Positions 23,190-35,071 of a stretch of 64,000 bases of DNA are shown here, piece after piece. The notes beneath the pieces are model-generated. The model made no database searches. It worked only from the letters and a program-made list of their open reading frames with translations, and was not told where the DNA came from. The stretch lies in the NCBI GenBank assembly GCA_025331125.1, contig JAOALB010000002.1:558001-622000 (forward strand). Reading direction: 5' to 3'. Each line of letters begins with the position of its first letter. Position 1 is the first letter of the stretch. Source of the stretch: Mycogone perniciosa. Lineage: Eukaryota > Ascomycota > Sordariomycetes > Hypocreales > Hypocreaceae. Both the position numbers and the translations under genes were made by a program.

Positions 23190-24442
23190 ACTAGTACTTC
23201 CATTGAAGTGGAACATCGGGACGCACCCGAGCTGTGGAGATTGTGGGGGATCATCGATACTGCTCCAATGAACTTGATGATCTACGAAGATAAGGGGGAA
23301 ATGAGAGGGCAAAAACACCAAAAAAAAGGGAAGAATAGCAAAGGTATAGTCTTCCAAAAAGTTGTCGAGACTCATCAGAAGGAGCTCGTCGATATCATAC
23401 CAATTGGAGGTTGTAGCACTCTTGGTCTTGATGCTTGTCCATCTTTGTCAAAGCGCGATTCGTGGTGGGAGGGGTGGGTTCTCTTTGTGGCCCTTTTTCT
23501 TCTTCTTTTGCAACCCTGTGATGAGGGATCGGCACTGGTTCTTGGCCTCAAGATGCCTCGAATGCGATAAACCAATGGGCGGAGTGGGACTGAAACTGCT
23601 AAGATGGATGGATTGTTAATTCATAGTCTGTCTTTTCTGGCATTGGTATTGTCCAGGTAGTCAGTCATCCATAGTAAATTTTGAGACAATTGGGTCCGTC
23701 AACTCATGCATGGATGGCATTTACCAGACTCGTGAGACGTGGGAATATGAGTATAATGGCGAAGTTCGTAAGTGTATCGGCTAGTGCGCTGGTGTTGAGC
23801 TCTTAGAAATCGGGTTGGATAGGTATTTGTCCCTTGGAGGTGGCACATTCTATTAGGATCATGCCTCGGCAGATGTGCCTTTCCGTTTGTTTGAATCATC
23901 GAGAGCCTGCTGGAGGAGGATGGCGGAATTTCCGTGTGAACGATGCTGATGTGCCTGAAGAAAGGTATCAGTGATATCAGGTTCCTGAGGATTCCACTAG
24001 CAGATAGGGCCTAGCGATGTCACGTAGTTGAAGCCGTTAACTTATTTCTAAGTTTTGACTTTGCATGGTTAGATATTGTTGAGAATGGATGGGTCTGAGT
24101 CCCATTAGCCGATGATAACCCCCGCATTTGTGCACAAGGCAAGGACCAATGCACGCACCATCCATCCATTGGCATTATTCCCCCAGATAATCGACGCACG
24201 CGAGATGCTGCATGGGTTCAGCGGGCTTAGTATTATGTACATACAGCTTTGACCCCAAAATCGATGTAACAGCGCCATATCAGATGAATTTGACATGAGT
24301 TGATTAGTACATACATCTGCGTGATTTTTTTCTTTCTTTTTTCTGTCACGCGTCATTCAACCCCAACGGTTTGTCGCTCTCATTGTCATTGTTCTCCGGC
24401 CATTTGACCACACGTTCTCTGGCTGCAGCCACCTAACTCTTA

Positions 24443-25070
24443 GTCGTACTCGTAGTGGTAGTATGTACGGAGTATTACTTCGCACTGCTAAGTACTTTGC
24501 TGTGGCTCACAAAAACTCCACAGCGGGCGGGTCAAGCCGCGCCAGACGATGACAGCGACATCCATTGATGCCTCAACAGTGCATATCTGTGCTCCGTACC
24601 CATGCTGTGTTAAGTGCTTGGTTTGGCAATTAAGCCACAAGAAGAAGAGATACATAGAGAGGTAGAGAAAATATACAGCATGAGACAAGTCCACTTGCGT
24701 GCGTAACATCGCGTCATAGGTAGTACCAATGTAACTGCTAACTACGGAGTACTACTAGGTAAGGTAGGTAATAGTACTCCGTCCCTCAGCGTGCCGCAGC
24801 GCCCGCCGCATCTAACGCTTGTCGTACATAGTTACATGTGGAGGAGGTTGAAATATCGTCCTTGCATCCTTACGGAGTACTCCGTGCTTTCAGAAAGATC
24901 ACCGACATCCATGACACGAATCGGACAGGCTGATCAGCCATCAGCCATTTCCCGCGCCCCGTCACCTACCAATCAAGATAGTAGTACTTTTATTTGTGGT
25001 GCTTCACACTGCATGCTGCCATGTACCTTAGTGGTCCTGGATGTACTCGTACGGAGCAGGTACGGAGTAC
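24443..25070. repeat. dispersed GTACGGAGTAC elements
   Basis: Five element groups are seen: 24443-24480 (CGTACTCGTAG, GTACGGAGTATTAC), 24743-24755, 24773-24782, 24871-24885 (TACGGAGTACTCCGT, nearly palindromic) and 25044-25070 (GTACTCGTACGGAG, GTACGGAGTAC). All lie upstream of the transcription factor gene. Confidence 0.75.
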
Positions 25071-26064
25071 ATGCCACTGCTGCATCTGCTGCCTGTCGGC
25101 GCCAATCAGGGTACAGGGTTCCGCGGCTCACGCTCAGTGGCCAGGATGCGCATTTTTAGTGACTTGGGGGTCCTCCGCCCGCTCCATGGATTATTTCGCC
25201 CGCCTCCATCGACAGCGTCCACCTTTAAAGAACTGCCCATAACACACAGCGCACCTACGATCACAGAGAAGCCCAGCGGTTGCACAAAGTCCCGCCCGCT
25301 TGGGTCTCGTCTGGAGCTGGCTACTAGTCCATGCTTATGCTTATGCTTAAGCCTGTGCTGTTCCTTATGCTCGTGCCCCAGCTCGGCTTCAGCGTCTGCT
25401 CGAACTCTAGGTGCCCGCTGTGATCGCATCTTCGCGGCTTCACCATCCGAAACCCCAGGTCCCGCATTCTCGCATCCGCTCATCGCACCCCATCCCTACT
25501 CGGCCTTCGCTTGTTGTGTCTTTGAGTACACCACGTGGCCCGTTAGTTCCAGCGGGTGGCGGCTCTTCTATCGCCTTCCCGCTGCTGATCCCACGATATC
25601 TGTCTCTCGTTCACTCCATTTCTGTCTTCGCCTACTGTCGCTGCTCATCCGCATGCCTGAGCTTGTTTCCCCTCCACTGGCGCGGTCGTCGTTTATTGGG
25701 CTCATCTGCCAGTCATGTTGTATTAAGCACATTCCTCCATCTGGTTCGCAGAAGGGCTGATATAGGCCCCAAGGTTGGTTGTGCAACAAGCGCGCCTCGA
25801 CGCTTACCATACCCACCGCGCTGGCAATACCCGTCACACAAAGTCGACGCTTCTCTAGGCGCACAACACAACCAGGGCGTCAGATCTAATTCACTTGGGC
25901 CAAGACGGGCCGTTACCTGCCTGTCTGTCTGCCTGCCGCCAGCCTGAAAGCCACACTCGGCGTTCCGGCCTTATCGTTAAACGGCCTGCCGCATCTCGTC
26001 GTGCAACATCAGCCTTGTGCGTGTGCTTCTCGAGTACTTCCGTGGGGTATCGGCCCTTCGAGAC

Positions 26065-29000
26065 ATGACTTTTATTGATGCCCCCCAATCTCGTACCACA
26101 AAGCCGGCGTTCCCCATCTCCCCGGCCAGCTCCACCGCTATGGGATCCGCTCGCGATGGCCATGGCGGATCGTCACGAAATTCCGCTGGCCAGTCCGACC
26201 CCGGCCACCCCCCAAGTCATTCAACAGACAATGGAGCTACTGGCGATGATGAAAAGCCAAGTGTACCTGGCGATGATCAACACGATGGCTCTTCTAACTC
26301 TGAAGAGCCGGCGCGGAAGAGGAGACGGAGCCGAAAGGGACTTGAAAAGAGGTTTGAATGCAAAGCAGAGGGTTGTGGGAAAAGCTACTCTAGAGCAGAG
26401 CATCTGTAGGTTGTTTGCTGTAACCCCGGCATGGCATTGCTGTCTGAGACGGTGATATAACCGTGAGGCTAACTGCGGCTCAGATACCGTCATCAACTTA
26501 ATCATAATTCAAAGCAAATCTTTCGTTGCGAATACCCAGACTGCCCGCGGACCTTTGTCCGTGGGGACTTGTTAAAGCGCCACATGGATCGCCATACAGC
26601 CAAGGGCTCCCAACTCAATAGGAGGGACTCCATGGCCGGCTATACAGCTTCGATAGCTTCCCCAAGTTTGGCCCCCTCTAGCAATCGGATGGGAGTCATC
26701 CATAATGAAACCCGGCCGCAACAAATGCATCATCTATCTCCCCAGGAACCTCCCGCCAACCCTTACACTCCCATAACTAGCACCCCACCTGCTGCATTTT
26801 CCTCAAGCACGCCGTCTGCTGGACATGACGGCTTTGCCAATGATCCCTCTTATGGGCACCTTGCGTCTCACAGTACGCCCCAAGGCCAATCTTCTTCCAC
26901 CGGTCCCACGCGCCCGTCTCTCCAGACCAATGTAGGATCATATGGTGTTATGTCACCAGTGCCTAGTCATCAAGGCTATCATAGCCAGTCTGGCAGTGCT
27001 CCCCAGACCGCTGGATTTGTCCCTCAACAAAACGTCCTTCCCTTCAGCCTGCCACCTGCGCAATTCTCTCATTTTCAACCTGCCACGACGCTGAGAGAAG
27101 AGACGCACTCATATGTGACCTCATCCACCGACTACCACACACCGACACACCACCACTCAAGCGAAATGAACATGCTTGATCAGATAGCCATGTCCAGCGC
27201 CGGCCCGGTCTTTGGGGATGATGGGGCCAACAAGTCTCCATACGTAGGGATGCCCGAGGACTTCATGGCGTACTTGTTCAATTCATTGCCACACGGGTCT
27301 CCCCATACACCGGTCCTACCACCCCCGGCATTGAAGTAAGTGAATGAATCCGTTTCAATCACCGTATTTCCGCATTAACGATATCATCAGCTATGGCGAC
27401 TTGCAAAGAAATGAGTATCCTGCAGCTTATGTTGGCGACAATGCGACCGCTGGATTCTTTCCGTCAGACCCTCAACAGGTTATGGCTGTCAATAACCTTT
27501 TAGATCAAGACGTTCCAGAGGCCAACATAACAGAGGAACGCAGCCAAGAAATATTTGACTTCATCCGCGATCGTTTCCAGGAGAACAGAAGAACACCAGG
27601 GGGACGATTGCAAGACAGCATAATGGGTGGCGACCGCACAATAGGGGATCACATGCTGAGCAGACGCATGATGCAGGCTTACATCTGTTCTTACTGGTAC
27701 CACTTCAGTGACCAGATGCCAATTTTACACAAACCAACCTTTTCATCCGAGAAGACACCGAACCACCTTTTGGTTGCGGTTATGGCGATTGGTGCCGCAT
27801 GCCTTGACAGAACTCATGGGGCGAAAATGACTGTGGCCGGAGCCAAGGTTTCGAATTTCCTCGCAGAGCACCTCCGCTGGGAGGTATTCATGGATCCTAG
27901 CTTTCGGCCGCCTGCCAAGTTATGGGTTTTTCAGACTCTTATTCTGCTTGAGCTATACGAGAAGATGTACTCGACAAGAGAGCTACATGAGCGAGCTCAC
28001 ATTCATCACGCCACTACAATTACATTAATGCGACGAGGGCGGGCCCTTATTGGCAAATCTCCTCTGGATTCGCCCCCGCAAAGCAGTTACGGATCGCGAA
28101 AGTCGTCAGGCTCCGTCACCGCTCACACACCAGATGAATGGTGGAATCATTGGATTGCCAACGAAGGAACCAGGCGAGCTGCTTTCGCAGCATTCGTGAT
28201 TGACTCAACACACGCCACCATGTTTGGCCATTCTGCTGTCATGGTTGCCCACGAGATGAGGTTACTATTACCTTGCGATGAATCGCTATGGAGAGCATCA
28301 AGCAGCGCAGAGGTCGGACGGGTCGAGGCTAACTTGATATCCCGCGGTGTCAAGCCTTTATCGTTTCTCGAGGGTCTTAAGCGTACATTGAGCAATCAGG
28401 AGGTGCGCACCACATCGTTTGGACGAACCGTAATCATGACAGGGTTGCTCAATGTCACCTATCATATGCACCAGCGCGACCTCCAGGTTAATATCCTTGG
28501 CGGAGGAGTTATCCAGGCGCTCGGTGGTCGCGACAAGTGGCGAGCCACTCTCACCAGAGCGTACGATTCTTGGAAATCGGACTTTGACAAGGCCCTGGAA
28601 CAGGATGAGCCTTCATCAGATCCCTACCGACATGATATAGCAAAGCATGAATTCAATATTATATTCGAAAGCCGCACCGTTCTCCACCATCTAGCGCATA
28701 TAGCTATGCACGCAGACATTATGGATTGTCAAATATTCGCCCGTGCGAAGAGACTACTTGGCCGTTCTATTGGAACACAGGAATTCAACAGCGCGCACAG
28801 GAGGATCAAAGGCTTCTGGGCGCCATCCGCTCGAGCTCGCGATGCCGCCTACTATGCCCTGAAGTTTCTCTGCTCTGTCCTGGCACCGGACCAAGCGGGG
28901 CTGCCTTACGCAACTGGTCCCCATAAAGACGAACCGTATGAGACGCGAGACGACGTCCTCTTAAATCGACCATGGGTTCTGTATTTTGCGGGTCTTGTTG

Positions 29001-29278
29001 TCTGGTGCTACGGATTTGCGGTAGAGGGGCCTTGTCCAAGCACAGTGCAGTCAGTCACTCATCAGGAGAAGCGGCGACAGATGAGAAGCTACTTGGCGAC
29101 ATACGGCGGCATTACGGATCCAAACGAGCTACGAAACATGAGGGGTATTAACAACAGCACAGCGCTCCTTTTGGTCCTCAAGGACACGTTGGAAAAGTCA
29201 CGATGGGAGCTGCTTCATGAGGGGGCAAATCTCCTGGACAACTGTATCCTGCTCACATCGGGAGTTAATGTCCCGTGA
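26065..29278 (+). CDS. C2H2 zinc-finger transcription factor with fungal-specific domain
   Basis: Three exons: 26065-26405, 26484-27335, 27391-29278 (introns 78 and 55 nt), 1026 aa. Two classic C2H2 fingers are split by the first intron and rejoined by splicing. Finger 1 is Cys99-Cys104...His117-His121 and finger 2 is Cys129-Cys134...His147-His151 (linker NSKQIFR). A basic RKRRRSRK run just before finger 1 is a likely nuclear signal. Residues about 165-400 are Ser/Pro/Gln/His-rich and disordered. From about 480 the protein fits the fungal-specific transcription factor region (YICSYWYHFSDQMPILHKPTF, later WVFQTLILLELYEKMYSTRE and TRRAAFAAFVIDSTHA). This C2H2 plus fungal-trans layout is shared with Adr1-type regulators. 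Target genes cannot be inferred. The first in-frame ATG is used. Confidence 0.92.
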
Positions 29279-29645
29279 AACGACTGTACATGCACGAATA
29301 TACGCATCTATGCACATATGTATAACGAAACCAGCAAACTGGAGCCGGTTAGGGTGTTGAATAGCATCTGAGGGGAAATGGTGTTCAATCCCGCTGTTAT
29401 CCCCAGCATTTAGGAAGGCGTATTTGATTTGTTTTAAAATACCCCTTTGTGCAGCTGAGAACACAATTTTTTTTGTATATGAGCACTCCGTATGTAGGTG
29501 AGAAATCTGGAATATCAAAAAAATACGATAGCACGTCAGGCCTGGCGATGCCGCTTTTTCCGTTTCATATGTTTTTGCTTTTCCTCAGACGACCCCTGAT
29601 TGTCCAGTGACTCCATCTCCCCATCTAGATCTGTGGATGCTTCTA
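29279..29645. other. convergent spacer, transcription factor / casein kinase
   Basis: 367 bp between two convergent stop codons. It includes a poly-T run near 29466-29473. No gene or RNA was recognised. The 3' UTRs of the two genes probably occupy it. Confidence 0.6.
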
Positions 29646-30745
29646 TTATCTATTCAATGCCCTCGAAACAGCCTCTCGCAACGCTAGATTCGGCTCCTCT
29701 TCGTCATCGCCGGTGTCCTCGTTCCTCATTCTCACAGTCCAATCAAAGACACCGTCATTCTCGAACCCCTCACGCTCAAGCAACCGAGCGTACATCATGC
29801 GCAGTTTTTCGTAGTTTGGCTTATCGTTGAACGAGAGGCATCGGACATAGCGAATGTGTCGTGCGAATTCCTCAGGTACACCTTTACATATTTCTTCAGG
29901 TGAGAGCTTGAGTTTCATGGAGCCGGCGAGTTGGAGGTTCAGACCGTTCCATGGTAGGAAGCTGCGGAGGAAGTAGACTAGTATGTAGGCAAGGGATTCT
30001 AAGTCGTCTTTGGGAGATACTTGCTGTACATTGTGAGTTTTGAGATTGTGGGGGACCTAATGAGGGACTAGAGGAGACGAACATATCCAAGATGGCTGGC
30101 GAGACTTGTGTAACGTGTAGTTCCACAAAAGGGCTGCTGATCATGGTAATCGCCCTCTTCATCAGGTTCATATTCCTCCACCATGCCAAAATCCACGGCA
30201 TACACGAGATGCCCCTGGGCACCGAAGCCGATGAGGAAATTGTGTGGCTTGATGTCCCTGTGGATCAAGGACTTGGAGTGGATGTGCTCGATCCGACTTA
30301 TCAGCTGCTCAGCAAGGAGGAGAACCGTCTTAAGGGAGAATCGACGGCCGCAGTAGTTGAAGAGGCTCTGGAGATCTGGGCCTAGAAGATCGGTGACGAG
30401 AACCCGGAAATCACGCTCGCGACCAAACCAGTGAAGGCGAGGGATGCCAATGCCGCCTGCGAGGCGTTGGTACATGTCTGCTTCGTCTTTGAGGAGGTCG
30501 ATCTTTTCGTTGATGTTTTCGAGCTTGATGGCGACTCTTTTGTTAGTGCGAATATCTGTTCCTATGGTAAACGTCAGTTGAAGTGATATTGAGTCGTTAG
30601 GTTAGGGAGAGACACCTAAACAGACGATTCCGCAACCACCTTTCCCGATGATGCCGTCGATACGGTAGGTGTGGTTCACTAGGAGGTTCTAGTTGTGGAT
30701 AATTAGAAAGACTCTTATTGTGGGCTCTAGGTGACTACATACCAT
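29646..30745 (-). CDS. divergent casein kinase 1-family protein kinase
   Basis: Four exons: 30743-30745, 30616-30688, 30083-30561, 29646-30023 (introns 54, 54, 59 nt), 310 aa. The first coding exon is the ATG alone: CACAATG|GTATGT. After it the protein reads NLLVNHTYRIDGIIGKGGCG. Kinase residues are intact: glycine loop GKGGCG (16-21), Lys38 in VAIK, HRDIKPHN (Asp128 in HRD) and DFG (149-151). CK1 hallmarks include HLGYQVSPKDDLESLAYIL, LPWNGL and the closing NDGVFDWTV. The activation loop is much altered (GMVEEYEPDEEGD replaces the usual GLAKKYRD). The protein stops soon after the kinase domain with an acidic patch (EDTGDDEEEP). It is therefore a divergent CK1, not the main Hrr25/Yck orthologue. 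It diverges from the SAP30-like gene. Confidence 0.87.
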
Positions 30746-31638
30746 TGTGGTTGATGAAGCTATCGCCAAGAGGACATCACATCGAGATACCTACGGAGTA
30801 CTAATGGTACACTCATGGTGAAGACTTGGACAAATCAAAGAGGCTGCTAATTTATCCAACCAGTGTAGTAATTGTTTGCAATTGCAAAATTCTATATAAT
30901 TAGATATGGTTCTTTGTAGTTTTTAGAGGTCTGATTTAGCATTCCTCCACAAAGGCGGCGCCACCGACATCGATTGATGCCATTTCGGGCAACCAATCCA
31001 CGTGCTCGCAGAGGCGTCAAACACCCCGATTAGGTAAAATGTTGACTCTCCATTCCAGCGTGGCAACACAGCATACAAAAGCTGTATTGAATGTGAAAGG
31101 GGGAGAGAAGAAAAAAACCGAGTCATGCTCAAGCCATGAAGGCGTCAAACATGTGGCATAGCGCTGAGAGAGAGACGGCAGCGCTTATCACTATTGCAGC
31201 GCTAGGTACTCTGCACGGAGTACTCCGTAGATAGTTAGGCTAAGAAAAAAAGGCACACAAAGCGCCGAAAAAGGCACGCGAGAATGGCCTTAATTAAAAC
31301 CCCACTAAAACTCAATGCCCCCCACCGCCCGCCCACCTCCAGGCGCGTCATTCTGCGCTACAGTACTCCGTACGTCAGGTGCATTAAATCCTGCAGCACC
31401 GATCTCTTCTCGCAGACCAGACCGGCAGACCTCGCAGCCTCGCCTCGCAAAAACCCACACAAAACCAGCACTCTCAGGCCATGTAACACGACGCCTTTGT
31501 CCTCTAAAGCCCTGTCTACTCTATAGCATTGTTGCTAGTAGCAGTTCATTCTTCTATTTTTTGCACTGAAAGACGGGCTGTCCATCCGCATCCGCATCCG
31601 CATCGGCCGTTCTCTCCAGCCATACATACATACATACC
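30746..31638. promoter_or_regulatory. divergent promoter region, casein kinase / SAP30-like
   Basis: 893 bp. It holds CTACGGAGTACT (30791-30802), a near-palindromic CACGGAGTACTCCGT (about 31214-31228) and CAGTACTCCGTACG (31361-31374). Just upstream of the SAP30-like ATG are a (CATCCG) tandem at 31583-31606 and a (CATA) tandem at 31621-31637, probably in the 5' leader. Confidence 0.5.
31583..31637. repeat. CATCCG and CATA tandem repeats before the SAP30-like start codon
   Basis: Three full CATCCG units plus CATCGG occupy 31583-31606. Four CATA units occupy 31621-31636, ending two bases before the ATG at 31639. Confidence 0.8.
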
Positions 31639-32237
31639 ATGGCGCCGACAAAGACTGCACGAAACAACGATGACCACAAAGCCGATGCTCCTCCCAAGGA
31701 GAGGAATGGTGCCGGTCACACTGCTACCAAGATGCGCCGCGGCGCGAGCCAACAGACGCTCGCTTCCCAGCATCGCGAGGCCCCTAGTGTTCCGATAGCA
31801 GCACCCGCGCAAGCGCCGAGCGAGGCGCCCGCACCCTCCGTACGTCCCCCCATCCATGTGTGACCCTTCAAGAGAGGTTTAGCGATGCTAACGTAAAGGG
31901 ATCATAGATTTCCTGGCCCTCCTTCGAACGCCGAGCGCTCCACGCCTACCTCCGAGAACACGAACTTACCGCGCCGGCGTCCTACTCCAGCTCTTTCCAC
32001 CACTGGGTGCTGTCGCGACCAGGTAGCGTAGGCCTCTGCTCTCCCACCATGGTGCGCAAGCAACAAGCCCGGCGACAGTCCAAGGATCAGCTGGCAATGG
32101 CGGTGCGCAAGCACTTCAACGGGCTGGGCATACAAGAGAACGACGTAATCGTCGACTTTATTTACAAAGTTCACAACGACAGGCTGATGAAACACCAAGG
32201 GTCAAATCAACAGGGCGTTGAGCTGGCGGATTTATGA
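31639..32237 (+). CDS. SAP30-like protein, Sin3-binding domain
   Basis: Two exons, 31639-31839 and 31908-32237 (intron 68 nt with GCTAACG branch point), 176 aa. The N-terminus is basic and disordered (KMRRGASQQTL, then a P/A-rich run). The second exon carries the SAP30 Sin3-binding domain as found in fungi: SWPSFERRALHAYLREHEL, then HHWVLSRPGSVGLCSPTM, RRQSKDQLAMAVRKHFN and IQENDVIVDFIYKVHN. SAP30 bridges Sin3 and the Rpd3-type histone deacetylase in the nucleus. The zinc finger of animal SAP30 is absent, which is normal for this short fungal form. It diverges from the casein kinase gene. Confidence 0.88.
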
Positions 32238-33351
32238 AGCTTTCTGGATACCAGTTTTTTTCTTTGGTTTTTTTTTTCGTTTGGCATGATATGGTATGGC
32301 ATGACATGGCATGGCATGGTGTTTTGGAGTTGACAAGGTTTCTGGATGTGATTCCCCCTGGATGGGGAGTATGGGTATATCCATTGGTGTAGACGGGATT
32401 TGTCCTTTTCCCACTTTTGTTTTCTGGCGATACAGATGTCATACGTCACCGCGATGTGTATATGGTATTCATTAGGAATGAATGATACTTGCTCTCAACT
32501 CCGTGGGAGTGCGGTCGTCTAATCAAGCACGTTGACTGTCCTTCAACTTACAAGTTCCCATCTTTCTATTCTATTACCCGGCCCTGACGATATTGATCCC
32601 GCAGGACGAGAGATCGCGTGCCATTGTAGCAGGCGCATATCAGGGGATATATAGAGATGCCATCGCCAAGAAGTTTCACTTATAAGAAATAGGGTTGAGA
32701 ACTGAGAAGTTATACACCACAGGAAAGAATCTGTCATAGTAGAGTCTGGTTGGGTTGGATCCAAGAGGGAAGCGCTCAGGCTCCTCTGCTTGTTTGAATA
32801 GTGGGTAGAGGCTCAAGCTCAGGTTGGGAGGACTCCATACCTACAAAGTAGATACCAAGTCAAGTGTGGAGAGCAACCTGCGCCTCAAAAACAGTTCCTG
32901 CAGAAGTTACCGCCTAAAGCCTCTGGGCCGCATCGTTATTTTTAAATTATTTCTTTCCCAGACGCTGTTCATTGAGAATGAGCTTCAACATGATATCTCA
33001 AGATTGTCGTGATAAGAAAGCGGCTGCCAAGAGCTGTCTCGGCGGTCTCCACATTAATATTACTTGCAGACCCACGCTATCGCAGCCGAAAGTGATTATT
33101 AACCGCCCTCTTATTGGCCGAAAAGCATAGGCGGGCTGCACCGGGTTATGACGGCATTTGTCGCCTTAGGCACCTTGACGCCGGTTCAAGACCGGCAAAA
33201 AAAGTTGGGAACATGGACAACCACAGAAGAATCTCTGGCGGATGAATAATAGCTGGAGGGACGAAGAAGCGTGAGCAAAACCCGCACCAAACACACACAC
33301 ACACACACACAGCAAACTCGTTCTGTTTCAAATGAATTGCTGCCGTCAGCA
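32238..33351. other. intergenic region, SAP30-like 3' flank and mdj1 promoter
   Basis: 1.1 kb. Directly after the SAP30-like stop there is a T-rich run and an imperfect ATGGC pentamer repeat (about 32283-32322). A T-arm-like stem (GCCGG loop CCGGC near 33180-33196) was checked for tRNA and rejected. An (AC)n run at 33291-33310 lies in the presumed mdj1 leader. No gene was supported. Confidence 0.55.
33291..33310. repeat. (AC)n microsatellite upstream of mdj1
   Basis: Twenty bases of alternating AC lie 41 nt before the mdj1 ATG. Confidence 0.9.
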
Positions 33352-35071
33352 ATGAATTCCAGCCTGATTTTCAAAGCCGCAGCTCCTGCGCGGGTGCTTG
33401 CGCAAAGCCAGCTTTCCAGTCGACCGAAAATTCGAGAATGTCTTCGCAAAGGCGCACAGTTTCACACGGCTTCGCTCCGTGTCAGCACACATGAAAGACG
33501 TACGGCTAGCAGGGAGCACAAGGCCCCATCGTCCAAGCGGGTAGGTTGAGGAACTTGTCAACGCGATGCTATTATATATATATATATATATTACCATTAA
33601 TTGGTTAATTGGCTCTAATTTCATGGCAGGCTTTCCATGCTACGAATTCCCTGGCGCAAAAGGACCCCTACAAGGCGCTTGGTGTGAGCAAGAACGCAAC
33701 GGCTGCCGAGATCAAGAAGGCATACTACGGTCTAGCAAAGAAATACCATCCTGATACCAACAAGGATGCCACAGCCAAGGACACGTTTGGCGAAATCCAG
33801 TCCGCCTACGAGATCCTGTCCGATCCCAAGAAGAAGGAGCAGTACGACCAATTCGGCGCCGCTGGCTTCAACCCCAATGCACCACCTGGGGCCGATCCGT
33901 TTGCTGGGGCGGGCCATCCATTCTCTGGATTCGGTGGACAGGGTGGCTTTGGTGGCGGCTTCAATTTCGACGACATATTTTCGGCTTTCACGGGACAAAC
34001 CCGTCGGGGCGGACGTTCGGGTCCTTTCCAACAGGAGATCCTTGTCGGCGAGAATATTGAAGTTCAGGCTAGCATTACGTTCATGGAAGCTGCGAAGGGA
34101 ACGAGTAAAACCATCTCTATTACGCCATTGGTGGTATGCGACACTTGTACGGGAAGTGGACTGAAGACAGGTACACAGCGGGTATCGTGCCCTTCTTGCA
34201 ATGGAATTGGAACCCACGTGCACTTCGTGCAGGGTGGCTTCCAGATGGCTTCGAGTTGTGATACTTGTGAAGGCACCGGAACGACTGTACCGAGGGGTTC
34301 GGAATGTAGGACCTGCTCTGGCCACGGTGTGGTGCGTGAAAGGAAGACTATTACGGTCGATATCCCAGCTGGTATCGAGGATGGCATGCGACTTAGGGTG
34401 GATGGAGCGGGTGATGCCCCTCCAACTGGACGTTCTGCGGATCCCAACCCAAGGACCCAGCGCGGAGACTTGTATGTGTTTGTTCGGGTTGCCAAGGATC
34501 CCAAGTTTACACGAGAGGGCTCCAACATCCTCTACACTGCCAACATTCCCCTGACAACAGCGCTTCTTGGCGGACAAGTCGAAATCCCCACCCTAGACGG
34601 ATCTGTCAAGGTCAAAGTGGCTACGGGCACCAGCACGGGTGACAAGATTACGCTGTCGGGCATGGGCATGAAGCGACTCGGCGCGCGAAGGGGCGGCTCT
34701 GGTGATCTGAGAGTAGAGTTCCGCGTCAGCATGCCCAAGTACCTCAGTGCGAACCAGCGGACGATTGTGGAGATGCTTGCTGATGAAATGGGCGACAAGA
34801 CTGCCCGTCGGATCATGAACGTTTCGTCTCCAAGGTCAGATGGGCAATGATGATGATGACCCTTGATTGCATAACCATATTGACATTCGTATCTAGCTCC
34901 GACCCGTCTGACCCTGAGTCACATAAGAACGAAAGTTTCCTGAAGTCAATGTGGCACACAATAACTCACCACCCTGCCCACCAGAAAGATGATGCCGAGA
35001 GCAGTTCAAACTCGAGCGAAAAGCCGAAGAGCGAAGGTGGCAAGAAGAAATCCAACTCTGCGTCCAACTGA
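33352..35071 (+). CDS. mdj1: mitochondrial DnaJ (Hsp40) co-chaperone Mdj1
   Basis: Three exons: 33352-33540, 33630-34834, 34897-35071 (introns 89 and 62 nt), 522 aa. The N-terminus is rich in Arg, Ser and Ala without acidic residues early on (a mitochondrial targeting sequence, about 1-65, with RVLAQSQLSSRPKIRE). The J domain begins near residue 74 (KDPYKALGVSKNA) with HPD at 103-105. A Gly/Phe-rich linker follows (GFGGQGGFGGGFNF). Then come four zinc-finger repeats CDTCTGSG, CPSCNGIG, CDTCEGTG and CRTCSGHG (about 232-300) and a C-terminal substrate-binding domain. This is the complete type I DnaJ layout. It acts with mitochondrial Hsp70 (Ssc1) in the matrix. The Ser/Lys-rich tail from exon 3 matches the loosely conserved extension of fungal Mdj1. 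Intron 1 contains a (TA)n run. Confidence 0.95.
33573..33591. repeat. (TA)n microsatellite in mdj1 intron 1
   Basis: About nine TA units lie inside the intron 33541-33629. The length may vary between strains without coding effect. Confidence 0.9.

Larger units (their letters stand above)
22882..26064. other. 3.2 kb gene-free region upstream of the C2H2 transcription factor
   Basis: Upstream DNA of both the lipase (minus) and the large transcription factor gene (plus). Open frames up to 239 codons at 25041-25760 (+) and 178 codons at 25411-25947 (+) are C/S/R/P-rich, overlap one another and show no family signature, so they are treated as a C-rich long 5' leader or promoter. The region holds a 24-bp palindrome (23166-23189), several GTACGGAGTAC elements (24443-25070) and a short ATGCTT tandem (25331-25349). 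Confidence 0.55.

Noticed and set aside
25041..25947. Overlapping plus-strand frames of 239 and 178 codons upstream of the transcription factor
   Set aside because: Composition is that of C-rich leader DNA (Ser/Pro/Cys/Leu/Arg), the frames overlap each other, and no family features are visible.
33130..33200. Possible tRNA (T-arm-like GCCGG-TTCAAGA-CCGGC)
   Set aside because: The following bases are a run of A and cannot pair with any upstream acceptor strand. No D-arm or anticodon arm fits.
33732..34577. 281-codon minus-strand frame opposite mdj1
   Set aside because: Lies fully antisense to a clear DnaJ gene and has no domain of its own; it mirrors the codon pattern of the plus-strand gene.
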